Origin: an uncultured Bacteroidales bacterium
GTDB lineage: Bacteria; Bacteroidota; Bacteroidia; Bacteroidales; P3
NCBI GenBank assembly: GCA_937906975.1
Contig: CALCUN010000097.1
Coordinates: 1 to 13,064 of the forward strand
Reading direction: 5' to 3'
Length of the DNA stretch: 13,064 nucleotides
Part shown: one piece after another, positions 1 to 6,195 of the stretch
Layout of the letters: each line of letters begins with the position of its first letter
How positions within the stretch are numbered: position 1 is the stretch's first letter
The notes under the pieces: generated by a model
What the model was told of the DNA's origin: nothing
The model's database searches: none
The model's input: the letters and a program-made list of their open reading frames with translations, nothing else
Program-made: the position numbers and the translations under genes

Positions 1-229
1 TATAATAAACCTCCACCACCACACAGAAAGGACGAACCCTATACTCATCATAACTTCGTACCAAATCTCCAAACAATGTATAGGCATACCGTTTCTCATT
101 CAATAGATTTATCAAACGGCAAGTAAACTCACATTTAGAAGAAACTTGAAAACTAAAATCTGCATCTAATATCACAAAACTCTTGGTTTGGTTTTCTGCA
201 AGTGTATTTAAATAATGCTCACCAGTCAT
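1..229 (-). CDS. Partial hypothetical protein, runs off left edge
   Basis: The minus strand is open from 292 to the left edge of the window, about 97 codons, with a TAA just upstream at 295-293. The first in-frame ATG is at 229-227 and gives a product beginning MTGEHYLNTLAENQTKSFVI. It continues through stretches such as FVILDADFSF and RPFCVVVEVYY with no stop before the edge. The composition looks protein-like, mixing hydrophobic beta-type stretches with charged residues, and the plus strand here is broken by stops in every frame. I do not recognise the family. No good ribosome binding site or promoter lies directly upstream. The open frame above the ATG (230-292) runs antisense to the decayed plus-strand gene fragment, so coding probably starts near 229 or the frame is itself the edge of an inserted piece. 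It could be part of a mobile element, but nothing seen here proves that. Confidence 0.35.
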   Translation of the reverse strand, partial: MTGEHYLNTLAENQTKSFVILDADFSFQVSSKCEFTCRLINLLNEKRYAYTLFGDLVRSYDEYRVRPFCVVVEVYY

Positions 230-258
230 TTCCAATCGACAACGATTACTTGGCTTAA

Positions 259-486
259 AAGTCAAAGCAAGTTCTTGATTCCAATGATGAGCTTACCGAT
301 CTCCTTCTTGCAAGACTCGGATATTACTCACAGGCCGAGTTCCTTGAGATTATTCATAAGTCGACCGATAAGGATGATGAAGGAAATATTATACTTAAAC
401 AAGATAATAAAAACGTTAAAAAGTGCGGTTGCAGATTTGGAGCATACCTATAATGCTACTAGCGGAGTGAAAAAATTTAAGTTATA
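259..486 (+). pseudogene. Decayed C-terminal gene fragment with frameshift
   Basis: Two plus-strand frames read as consecutive parts of one protein tail. The first follows a TAA at 256-258 and reads KSKQVLDSNDELTDLLLARL, then GYYSQAEFLEIIHK and DEGNIILKQDNKN, and stops at about 453. From about position 415 the +1 frame carries a sensible continuation, SAVADLEHTYNATSGVKKF, ending at a TAA at 484-486. Removing one A from the A5 run at 418-422 joins the two as ...NVKSAVADLEH.... No start codon is available after the TAA at 256-258, and the same frame upstream (FPIDNDYLA then stop) hints at a nonsense mutation as well. A strong terminator follows 37 nt downstream, which fits a genuine plus-strand gene end. 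The family is not recognised. A sequencing error in the A run could mimic the frameshift but would not explain the missing 5' part. Confidence 0.45.
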
Positions 487-522
487 ATGAAATAATCAAG
501 GCATTTTTGTCATAATAATATT

Positions 523-563
523 AATCCCTTCATATCTTTTATTAGAAATATGAGGGGATTTTT
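523..563 (+). terminator. Rho-independent terminator after the gene fragment
   Basis: A 13-bp stem pairs AATCCCTTCATAT (523-535) with ATATGAGGGGATT (548-560), with one G-T wobble and a 12-nt loop. A T run (559-563) directly follows the right arm on the plus strand. On the minus strand the sequence after the stem is AT-rich but lacks a clean T run, so the plus direction is preferred. It would end transcription of the degraded plus-strand gene that stops at 486. Confidence 0.75.
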
Positions 564-591
564 ATGTTTAAAAAATTTAAAAATAATTTTG

Positions 592-622
592 CAAAATTAC
601 TGACTTTTTGATTACAAACAAA
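592..622 (-). promoter_or_regulatory. Orphan Bacteroidota-type promoter in a 16-bp palindrome
   Basis: On the minus strand a -33 TTTG (622-619), a 19-nt spacer and a -7 element TAATTTTG (599-592) match the Bacteroidota consensus TTTG-N19-TAnnTTTG exactly. The -7 element is half of a perfect palindrome, TAATTTTGCAAAATTA (584-599), so the plus strand also carries a -7 element, but its -33 position reads TTTA. Transcription would start near 586 and run left. No convincing minus-strand ORF begins within about 350 nt: the ATGs there lead only to short frames of 3 to 10 codons. The target could be the partial frame at 1-229 with a long leader, a small RNA, or a gene that has been lost. Confidence 0.5.
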
Positions 623-659
623 AAAAACTTACAATTTATTTGCAAGTTTTTTTCGTATT

Positions 660-752
660 TTTAGAATTGAGTTTTTTTTTCTTAGGATTAGTAAATTTTT
701 CCTTAGGATTAAAAAAATATTTCTTAGGAATTTTTTAATTTTTCTTAGGATT
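660..752. repeat. 21-bp-spaced CTTAGGA tandem array
   Basis: CTTAGGA begins at 681, 702, 723 and 744, exactly 21 bp apart. A degenerate copy, TTTAGAA, lies in phase at 660. Each core is followed by AT-rich filler that differs between units. The last copy lies inside the final codons of the DUF4837 gene, where it encodes Asn-Pro-Lys. Because 21 is a multiple of three, the copies beyond the stop (735-737) stay in frame and would read as a lysine-rich heptad pattern, (N/I)PK at every seventh residue, until a TAA at 638-636. No terminator hairpin is evident for the minus-strand gene here. The unit is too short and the filler too poor in information for a CRISPR array. Confidence 0.75.
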
Positions 753-1769
753 TTTTTCGTATTTTATTCCATAGGCAACCGATTCTAATTGCATTAGTTG
801 ATCTCTTTTTGATTGCTTTGGAGAATATACGAAACAATCTATCATAACAAACCTTTTTCCTTCATCATCTCTAAAACAATAATTGACAAATGGGCCTCCC
901 ATAAAATCATTGTACAATCTCCATAATCCACGTGTTTCAATTGCTGTTATTTTATCTTCTCCTATTTGAACAGTGTCGCGAATAAATCCAAAACGTTCCT
1001 CAGTTCCCATGTAAGAACCGCGAGTTGGACCTGGAATATACTTCTTTGCTAAGGTATCTCTTAACGCTATTATATTTTCTTCTTTGAATTGTGATTCGTT
1101 CTTATAATCCATTGCGTAAATCATAACACCCAAGCTACAATCTTTTGGTTCTTTTCTTATCCAAACGAAATTATCTTCATTAACTGCAAGATAAAATTCT
1201 TCACTCAATGTTAAATGAAATCCATATTTGCTTTTCAATTTACGAGTTATGTCAGTATTTTCAAGTTTCTTAAACGCTGCATCAACTCTTTTATGTTCGT
1301 TTGTATAGAATTGACGTTTTATCAAATCAGAATACCTTGCCATTAAAGCAAAAAGGCTATCTCTGTTATCAACTGAAAACTCAAAATAAGCTTGTGGGTA
1401 AGATTTATAATCTATTTGCTTTTTTAATTTATTTGGATTGCCAGCTTTTATATCTATTATTATGATATTTCTATGTTTAGTAAACATTTCAGAATTGAAA
1501 AAGCCAGTTGGATTCATTTGAACTACGTCAAAAAGTGGTTCAGGCTGAGGAAGCCATTCACAAGCCTTCATAAAATATTTCCCAACAGAGTCTTTTATTT
1601 CTCCTTTGTAAAGCTCATCAGGTACAACCACTATTGCCTCCAATGTTTTTCCACCAGAAGAAGGCAATCCCTTTGATTCAATATCTTGTTGCGAAGGTTC
1701 CTTAGAACAAGCCGCCATTATCAAAGAAAATACTACAACAAAAAGCCCAATAAATCTTTTACATTTCAT
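735..1769 (-). CDS. DUF4837 family lipoprotein
   Basis: This is a predicted lipoprotein of unknown function, 344 aa, in the size range of DUF4837 proteins of Bacteroidota. The N-terminus has a basic start, a hydrophobic stretch (residues 6-20) and a lipobox-like MAAC, with the lipidated Cys at residue 21, so it should be anchored in the cell envelope. Family-like segments are LPQPEPLFDVVQ (73-84), TKHRNIIIIDI (97-107), and a C-terminal GGPFVNY...FVYSPKQSKRDQLMQLE region (291-330) where family members typically have a similar aromatic and basic pattern. The gene is divergent from prfA, sharing a 114-bp promoter region. The C-terminus is odd: it ends in YEKNPKKN, encoded by the first unit of a 21-bp repeat array that continues past the stop. 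The family assignment rests on recognised sequence pattern. The molecular function is unknown. Confidence 0.85.
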   Translation of the reverse strand: MKCKRFIGLFVVVFSLIMAACSKEPSQQDIESKGLPSSGGKTLEAIVVVPDELYKGEIKDSVGKYFMKACEWLPQPEPLFDVVQMNPTGFFNSEMFTKHRNIIIIDIKAGNPNKLKKQIDYKSYPQAYFEFSVDNRDSLFALMARYSDLIKRQFYTNEHKRVDAAFKKLENTDITRKLKSKYGFHLTLSEEFYLAVNEDNFVWIRKEPKDCSLGVMIYAMDYKNESQFKEENIIALRDTLAKKYIPGPTRGSYMGTEERFGFIRDTVQIGEDKITAIETRGLWRLYNDFMGGPFVNYCFRDDEGKRFVMIDCFVYSPKQSKRDQLMQLESVAYGIKYEKNPKKN

Positions 1770-1797
1770 ATATTTACACGATTTAAATTTTGAGTTG

Positions 1798-1828
1798 CAA
1801 AAATAAGAATTTATTTTAGAAAGACTAA
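1798..1828 (-). promoter_or_regulatory. Probable promoter of the DUF4837 gene
   Basis: A -7 element TATTTTTG (1805-1798 on the minus strand) matches TAnnTTTG and is followed by CAACT, as in the promoter of the giant adhesin gene. At the usual 19-nt distance upstream the -33 region reads TTAG, a weak match. A TTTG exists 4 nt further away (1832-1829). The start codon lies about 29 nt downstream of the -7 element, a plausible leader length. Confidence 0.5.
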
Positions 1829-1832
1829 CAAA

Positions 1833-1863
1833 TTTGTACTATAAACATATTTTCGTAACTTTG
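1833..1863 (+). promoter_or_regulatory. Promoter of prfA
   Basis: TTTG (1833-1836), a 19-nt spacer and TAACTTTG (1856-1863) match the Bacteroidota housekeeping sigma consensus exactly. Transcription should begin about 4-8 nt after the -7 element, which puts the start near 1867-1871 and leaves a leader of only about 15 nt before the prfA ATG at 1884. The -33 element lies close to the -33 region of the divergent lipoprotein promoter, so the two polymerase sites nearly abut. Confidence 0.8.
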
Positions 1864-1868
1864 CACCT

Positions 1869-1884
1869 TAAAAATCGATTTTTA
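1869..1884. repeat. 16-bp palindrome forming the prfA leader
   Basis: TAAAAATCGATTTTTA is a perfect palindrome that starts near the predicted transcription start and ends on the A of the prfA ATG. In RNA it could fold only as a very tight hairpin or pair between molecules. As DNA it could be a dyad site for a regulator. Runs of A and T make a chance origin possible. Confidence 0.5.
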
Positions 1885-2954
1885 TGTTAGAGAAATTAGA
1901 AGCCATAAACGAGAAATTCCTTGAAATAGAAAATCAAATGAATGATCCAGAAGTAATGAACGATATGAAGCATTACGTTAAACTAAGCAAGGATTACAAA
2001 GATTTGCAACCAATTATTGCTGCATACAAGGAATATAAAAACGTATTAGAAAATATAGACAACGCGAAATTCGTATTAAATAACGAAAAAGACGAAGAAT
2101 TTAGAGATTTAGCAAAAGAAGAATTAAACGAATTAACTACAAAGAAAGACACAATGGAAGACGAAATTCGTTTAATGCTTATTCCTTCCGACCCACAAGA
2201 TGGGAAAAATGCCATTTTTGAAATTAGAGCAGGTACAGGTGGTGATGAAGCAAGTATATTTGCGGGCGACCTTTATAGAATGTACACAAAATTCTTTGAA
2301 AAGAAAGGTTGGAAAGTTGAAGTAGTGGATTTCACAGAAGGAACCGTAGGAGGATACAAAGAAGTTGTGCTTAACGTATCGGGAGAAGGCGTTTACGGAC
2401 AAATGAAGTATGAATCAGGAGTTCATCGCGTGCAAAGAGTTCCACAAACCGAAACACAAGGAAGAGTACACACATCTGCAGCATCAGTAGTTGTGCTTCC
2501 AGAAGCAGAAGAATTTGATGTAGAATTAAAAATGAGCGACATCAGAAAAGATACCTTCTGTTCTTCAGGTCCAGGAGGGCAATCTGTAAACACAACTTAC
2601 TCTGCAATTCGTTTAACTCACATTCCAACAGGAATAGTTGTGTCATGCCAAGATCAAAAATCGCAAATTAAAAACTTCGATAAAGCATTAGTTGTATTGC
2701 GTTCTCGTTTATTTGAATTGGAATACAACAAATATCTTGAAGAAATCTCATCTAAGAGAAAAACAATGGTATCTACCGGCGACCGTTCTGCGAAAATCAG
2801 AACTTATAACTATCCTCAGTCGAGAGTTACCGATCATAGAATTAACTGGACTATGTATAATCTTCCTGTATTTATGGACGGAGATATTCAAGACGTATTA
2901 GACGCACTTCAACTTGCAGAAAATGCAGAGCGTTTAAAAGAAGCTGTAAGTTAA
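1884..2954 (+). CDS. prfA: Peptide chain release factor 1
   Basis: RF1 recognises UAA and UAG in the ribosomal A site and triggers hydrolysis of peptidyl-tRNA in the cytoplasm. The product is 356 aa, normal for the family. An N-terminal helical region spans about 1-105, followed by [11 protein letters not shown] (114-124). The stop-recognition PxT motif is present as PQT (187-189, [10 protein letters not shown]), which separates it from RF2, whose motif is SPF. The catalytic GGQ is at 231-233 in [12 protein letters not shown]. The HIPTG segment after it is typical of Bacteroidota RF1. The GGQ glutamine is the usual target of PrmC methylation, but that gene is not in this window. The ATG at 1884 follows a consensus promoter with a very short leader. 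There is no RF2-type programmed frameshift and no damage. porZ follows after 74 nt on the same strand. Confidence 0.97.
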   Translation: MLEKLEAINEKFLEIENQMNDPEVMNDMKHYVKLSKDYKDLQPIIAAYKEYKNVLENIDNAKFVLNNEKDEEFRDLAKEELNELTTKKDTMEDEIRLMLIPSDPQDGKNAIFEIRAGTGGDEASIFAGDLYRMYTKFFEKKGWKVEVVDFTEGTVGGYKEVVLNVSGEGVYGQMKYESGVHRVQRVPQTETQGRVHTSAASVVVLPEAEEFDVELKMSDIRKDTFCSSGPGGQSVNTTYSAIRLTHIPTGIVVSCQDQKSQIKNFDKALVVLRSRLFELEYNKYLEEISSKRKTMVSTGDRSAKIRTYNYPQSRVTDHRINWTMYNLPVFMDGDIQDVLDALQLAENAERLKEAVS

Positions 2955-2980
2955 TAAAAATCTTAGAAATCATAATAATA

Positions 2981-3060
2981 AAGAAGAATCTGTCGTTCTC
3001 TTATTTATAAAAATAAATATAGCACAAAATGATAAAACACAGATTCTTCTTATTTTTTTT
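2981..3060 (+). promoter_or_regulatory. Long-range hairpin enclosing the porZ start codon
   Basis: AAGAAGAATCTGT (2981-2993) is perfectly complementary to ACAGATTCTTCTT (3039-3051). The 45-nt loop contains the porZ leader and its ATG (3029-3031), and the right arm is porZ codons 4-8. A T-rich tract, TATTTTTTTT (3051-3060), follows. Inside the loop a smaller 7-bp stem can form (TATTTAT 3002-3008 with ATAAATA 3013-3019). The arrangement could act as a leaky terminator or attenuator between prfA and porZ, or could limit translation initiation on porZ. No consensus promoter was found in the 74-nt gap. Confidence 0.5.
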
Positions 3061-5377
3061 GCTTTTTATAAGCACTCTTTCCTTAAATGCGCAATATAGT
3101 AATTCGATATTAGGTCAATGGAGAGACCATTTATCATATTATTCCACAAGTTCGGTAAACAAAACTGACAATAAAATTTTAGTAGGTTCAGAATCCTCTC
3201 TTTTTTACTACAATCCCGTAACAAACGAATGTGAAAGATTTTCAAAAGTCAATGGACTATCAGATGCAGGCGTAATATTAACCGCATACGACCCTGAAAC
3301 AAAAACCACAATCGTTACCTACGAAAATTCAAACATTGACATAGTCCAAGAAGGCAAAGTATATAACATCTCAGACATTAGAATTAGAAGCATAGAAGGT
3401 AGCAAAGAAATCAATTCCATATATTTCAATGATGCAAAAGCCTACCTTTCTTGCGGATTCGGCATAGTTGTATTAGACCTTGTTAGAAACGAAATCTACG
3501 ACACTTACTATGTTGGAGAAAACAGTTCAAAAATCAAAGTAAATGCCGTAAGCATAAACGACACATCAATATTTGCCGCAACAGTAAACGGACTTCTTTA
3601 CGCACCTAAAAACAGCAATGCACTCGCAGCAAGTCAAACCTGGCAAAAACTCCCAAACATTGCAAACAGAGGCGTAAACAACATAGAAATACTTAACATT
3701 CTTTCCTTGGGCAACGGAAAACTTTTAATAAACCTTCCAATAGAAAACTCAACTTGGAGCGATACCTACACCTTTGACGGAGAAAATTGGGAAACTATCT
3801 TTGAAAACGAATACATCAAAAGCCTTAGATTATCAGAAGGCAGACTTATAAAAATAGCATATAGAAGTCTTAATATATATGATGTAAATAATTTGACAAA
3901 CGGCGGAGAAATCCATCACATAAGCGATGAATGGAATCCTGTCCCTGGCATTAATTTAGACATAAACGATGCAATAACAGATGGAAACGACCTTTGGCTC
4001 GCACATGAAACGAAGGGATTAATCCGAATACAAAATTACAGAAACGGAACTCATCAAAAAAGCGAACATTTCCCAGATGGACCAAAAAGCAATCACATCT
4101 ACACAATCACAGCCTCAGAAGACGGGAAAATATACATAGCACCAGGAGGGAAAACCATACAAAACGCACCACACGGCTTAGCCTCTGACATTTATACCTT
4201 TGACGGCTGGTGGTGGCAATCGCTTTCAGAAGTAGATGGACAAGACACCATAAAAGATTTGCTTAATGTGAGCATAGACCCTAATGACCCTACACATTTA
4301 ATGGCATCTTCTTGGTGGAATGGCGTGATAGAAATAAAAGACAACAAAATAGTAAAAGTTTACAACCACGAAAACACCGACAGTGTCATACAAAGACACC
4401 CTTATTGTTACAGAATAGCCTCAGTTCAATATGACGCATCGGGCAATCTCTTAGTAGCAAATTCACTTGTTGAAAAAGGGCTATGTTTTTTAAACTATCA
4501 CAACGAATGGGGTGGCTTTGAAACATATTCTTTCGTTGGAGAAAACGAAATATTAGGCATGTGCTTAGACCGTTTCTATCATTACAAATTCCTATGGGCA
4601 AGCAACAATATGATTCTTGTAATGAACAACAATGGAGACAAGATTTTGCTAAATCCAAACCACGGAGCCTTAGATGAAAGCACAAAAGTAAATTGCGTAG
4701 TTCAAGACATGGACGGAGAAATGTGGATAGGAACAGACAAAGGCATAAAAGTAGCATACGGAATAGAGAACATATTTGAAACAAATGATGGATTTCACTC
4801 CAACACCGAATGCAACAATATCATTTACCAAGAAAACGGAATTGCACAATACCTTTTAAACTTTGAAAACGTTACCTGCATAATGATAGATGGAGGAAAC
4901 AGAAAATGGGTTGGCACAGAAAGAAACGGAATCTATGTACTTTCAGCAACAGGAGGAGAACAAATCTATCATTTCACAGCAGAAAACAGCCCGTTGATTT
5001 CAAACAGAATCATATCTATGGCACAAAACGAACTAACAGGAGAAGTATTTATAGGAACCGACAGAGGAGTAATCTCATACAAAGCAGAATCAGTAAAAGG
5101 AGCAGAAGAATCGGGCAAACTCACAGCCTATCCAAATCCACTTCGTCCTCACCACAGCGGAACCATAGCAATCAAAGGATTTGTTAGCGACTCAGATGTT
5201 AGAATCACAGACATATCGGGCAATAGCGTAGCACACCTCAAATCAATCGGAGGACAAGCCGTTTGGGACGGTAAAAACTTCAATGGAGAAGACGTAGCCT
5301 CAGGAGTATATCTAATATTCTCCTCAGCAGAAGAAGGAAACCAAACAGCAAGCGGTAAAGTACTTATCATAAGATAA
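3029..5377 (+). CDS. porZ: T9SS anionic-LPS delivery protein PorZ
   Basis: PorZ is a surface component of the type IX secretion system. In Porphyromonas gingivalis it is itself exported by the system and supplies anionic LPS to the PorU sortase for attachment to client proteins. This product is 782 aa, close to the P. gingivalis protein. Residues 1-22 are a signal peptide ending SLNAQ. The mature N-terminus contains ILGQWRDHLSYYS, typical of the family. The body is built of beta-propeller repeats of the two-component-regulator type, for example GNDLWLAHETKGL (near 317), GEMWIGTDKGI (near 563), RKWVGTERNGIYVL (near 624) and EVFIGTDRGVISY (near 672). A C-terminal sorting-type domain runs from about 697 (LTAYPNPLRP) to the end (ASGVYLIFS...KVLIIR). 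The recO start lies 4 nt after the stop, so the two are coupled. The propeller could in principle belong to another secreted protein, but the size, CTD and recO linkage favour PorZ. Confidence 0.85.
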   Translation: MIKHRFFLFFLLFISTLSLNAQYSNSILGQWRDHLSYYSTSSVNKTDNKILVGSESSLFYYNPVTNECERFSKVNGLSDAGVILTAYDPETKTTIVTYENSNIDIVQEGKVYNISDIRIRSIEGSKEINSIYFNDAKAYLSCGFGIVVLDLVRNEIYDTYYVGENSSKIKVNAVSINDTSIFAATVNGLLYAPKNSNALAASQTWQKLPNIANRGVNNIEILNILSLGNGKLLINLPIENSTWSDTYTFDGENWETIFENEYIKSLRLSEGRLIKIAYRSLNIYDVNNLTNGGEIHHISDEWNPVPGINLDINDAITDGNDLWLAHETKGLIRIQNYRNGTHQKSEHFPDGPKSNHIYTITASEDGKIYIAPGGKTIQNAPHGLASDIYTFDGWWWQSLSEVDGQDTIKDLLNVSIDPNDPTHLMASSWWNGVIEIKDNKIVKVYNHENTDSVIQRHPYCYRIASVQYDASGNLLVANSLVEKGLCFLNYHNEWGGFETYSFVGENEILGMCLDRFYHYKFLWASNNMILVMNNNGDKILLNPNHGALDESTKVNCVVQDMDGEMWIGTDKGIKVAYGIENIFETNDGFHSNTECNNIIYQENGIAQYLLNFENVTCIMIDGGNRKWVGTERNGIYVLSATGGEQIYHFTAENSPLISNRIISMAQNELTGEVFIGTDRGVISYKAESVKGAEESGKLTAYPNPLRPHHSGTIAIKGFVSDSDVRITDISGNSVAHLKSIGGQAVWDGKNFNGEDVASGVYLIFSSAEEGNQTASGKVLIIR

Positions 5378-5381
5378 AGCA

Positions 5382-6104
5382 ATGCCCTCTTATAACGGAA
5401 AAGCCATAGTCCTTAGTTCGATTCCCTATTCAGAATCAAGCCTAATCTGTAAACTATACACAGAAGAATTTGGCTTAAAGAGCTATATTGTTCGCTCAGC
5501 CAAGAAAAAAAACTCACCAACTCCAAGCTCACACTTTCAATCCTTAAACATAATAGAATTTGAAGCCTACAACGGATTAAAATCCAAATTAGACACAATC
5601 AAAACCTCATCATTAATTTTAGAAAACCAAAACCTAAAATTCAGCATCATAAAAAACTCTCTCACCTTCTTTGTTGCCGAAGTGATACACCTTTCACTCA
5701 AAGAGGCAAATCCAAACAAAGAATTATTCGACTACCTATTTAGCCAAATACACCTTTTAAAAAATTCACAAGACGAAGACCTTGCAGAATTTCATCTTTA
5801 CTTTATGATTCAATTTGCTGAACATTTAGGCTTAGCACCTATGGATAACTACAGTGAAGAAGAGAAATATTTTGACCCAATAGCAGGAAAATTCACCGAC
5901 AAAGCAGAAACGCAAAACTTCAATAAAGAAACCTCTTTTGTCTTGCATAGATTTATCTCTCAAAAAGAGAATACAACAAGCAAAATATGCAAAAACAAAA
6001 TTGAACGAAACATAATCTTAGAGGCTTTAATAATTTTTTACAGCATTCATATAACTAATAATCAGCAAATAAAGTCTCACAAAATCCTTAGCACAATATT
6101 GTAA
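5382..6104 (+). CDS. recO: DNA repair protein RecO
   Basis: RecO works with RecR, and with RecF in some pathways, to load RecA on SSB-coated single-stranded DNA during gap repair in the cytoplasm. The product is 240 aa, the usual RecO length. The N-terminal OB-fold signature is clear: GKAIVLSSIPYSESSLICKL then YTEEFGLKSYIVRSAKKKNS (residues 6-45). The C-terminal half is helical (FVAEVIHLSLKE, FHLYFMIQFAEHLGLAP). It lacks the four-cysteine zinc-finger motif found in some RecO proteins; only two lone cysteines are seen. Its ATG is 4 nt downstream of the porZ stop, so translational coupling is likely. The C-terminal 70 residues are divergent and rich in Lys, Asn and Ile, as is common for AT-rich Bacteroidota. 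A strong hairpin follows the stop. Confidence 0.9.
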   Translation: MPSYNGKAIVLSSIPYSESSLICKLYTEEFGLKSYIVRSAKKKNSPTPSSHFQSLNIIEFEAYNGLKSKLDTIKTSSLILENQNLKFSIIKNSLTFFVAEVIHLSLKEANPNKELFDYLFSQIHLLKNSQDEDLAEFHLYFMIQFAEHLGLAPMDNYSEEEKYFDPIAGKFTDKAETQNFNKETSFVLHRFISQKENTTSKICKNKIERNIILEALIIFYSIHITNNQQIKSHKILSTIL

Positions 6105-6109
6105 AAAAA

Positions 6110-6183
6110 TCTCTTAGCTTTAGAAAATTATTCCTAAGAAATATTATTTTTTTTCTTTGAAAAAATTTTCTAAAGCTAAGAGA
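6110..6183. terminator. Bidirectional terminator between recO and adhesin gene
   Basis: A perfect 20-bp inverted repeat pairs 6110-6129 (starting TCTCTTAGCTTTAG) with 6164-6183 (ending CTAAAGCTAAGAGA), across a 34-nt AT-rich loop. On the minus strand it is followed immediately by seven Ts (6109-6103), a good terminator for the adhesin gene that stops at 6196. On the plus strand the T run (6187-6191) is four bases further away, usable for recO. The loop is unusually long for a simple terminator and contains CCTAAGAA, like the units of the array near 681-750. Confidence 0.75.
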
Positions 6184-6195
6184 AAATTTTTGATG

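Noticed and set aside
415..423. Programmed ribosomal frameshifting at GTTAAAAAG
   Set aside because: The shift needed is +1, not the -1 typical of A-rich slippery heptamers, and the upstream frame has no start codon, so decay is simpler.
215..487. A 90-codon plus-strand ORF as an intact gene
   Set aside because: Its first two thirds are out of frame with the protein-like reading. Only the last 25 or so codons look genuine, as the frameshifted end of the decayed gene.
660..752. CRISPR array
   Set aside because: The period is only 21 bp, the conserved part is 7-11 bp, the filler is low-complexity AT, and no cas genes are near.
1473..1676. A plus-strand ORF antisense to the DUF4837 gene
   Set aside because: It lies fully inside a family-supported gene and has no promoter or protein-like pattern.
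4386..4784. A 132-codon minus-strand ORF within porZ
   Set aside because: It is antisense to conserved propeller codons, rich in Leu, Cys and Arg as expected from the reverse of A-rich coding DNA, with no start signals.
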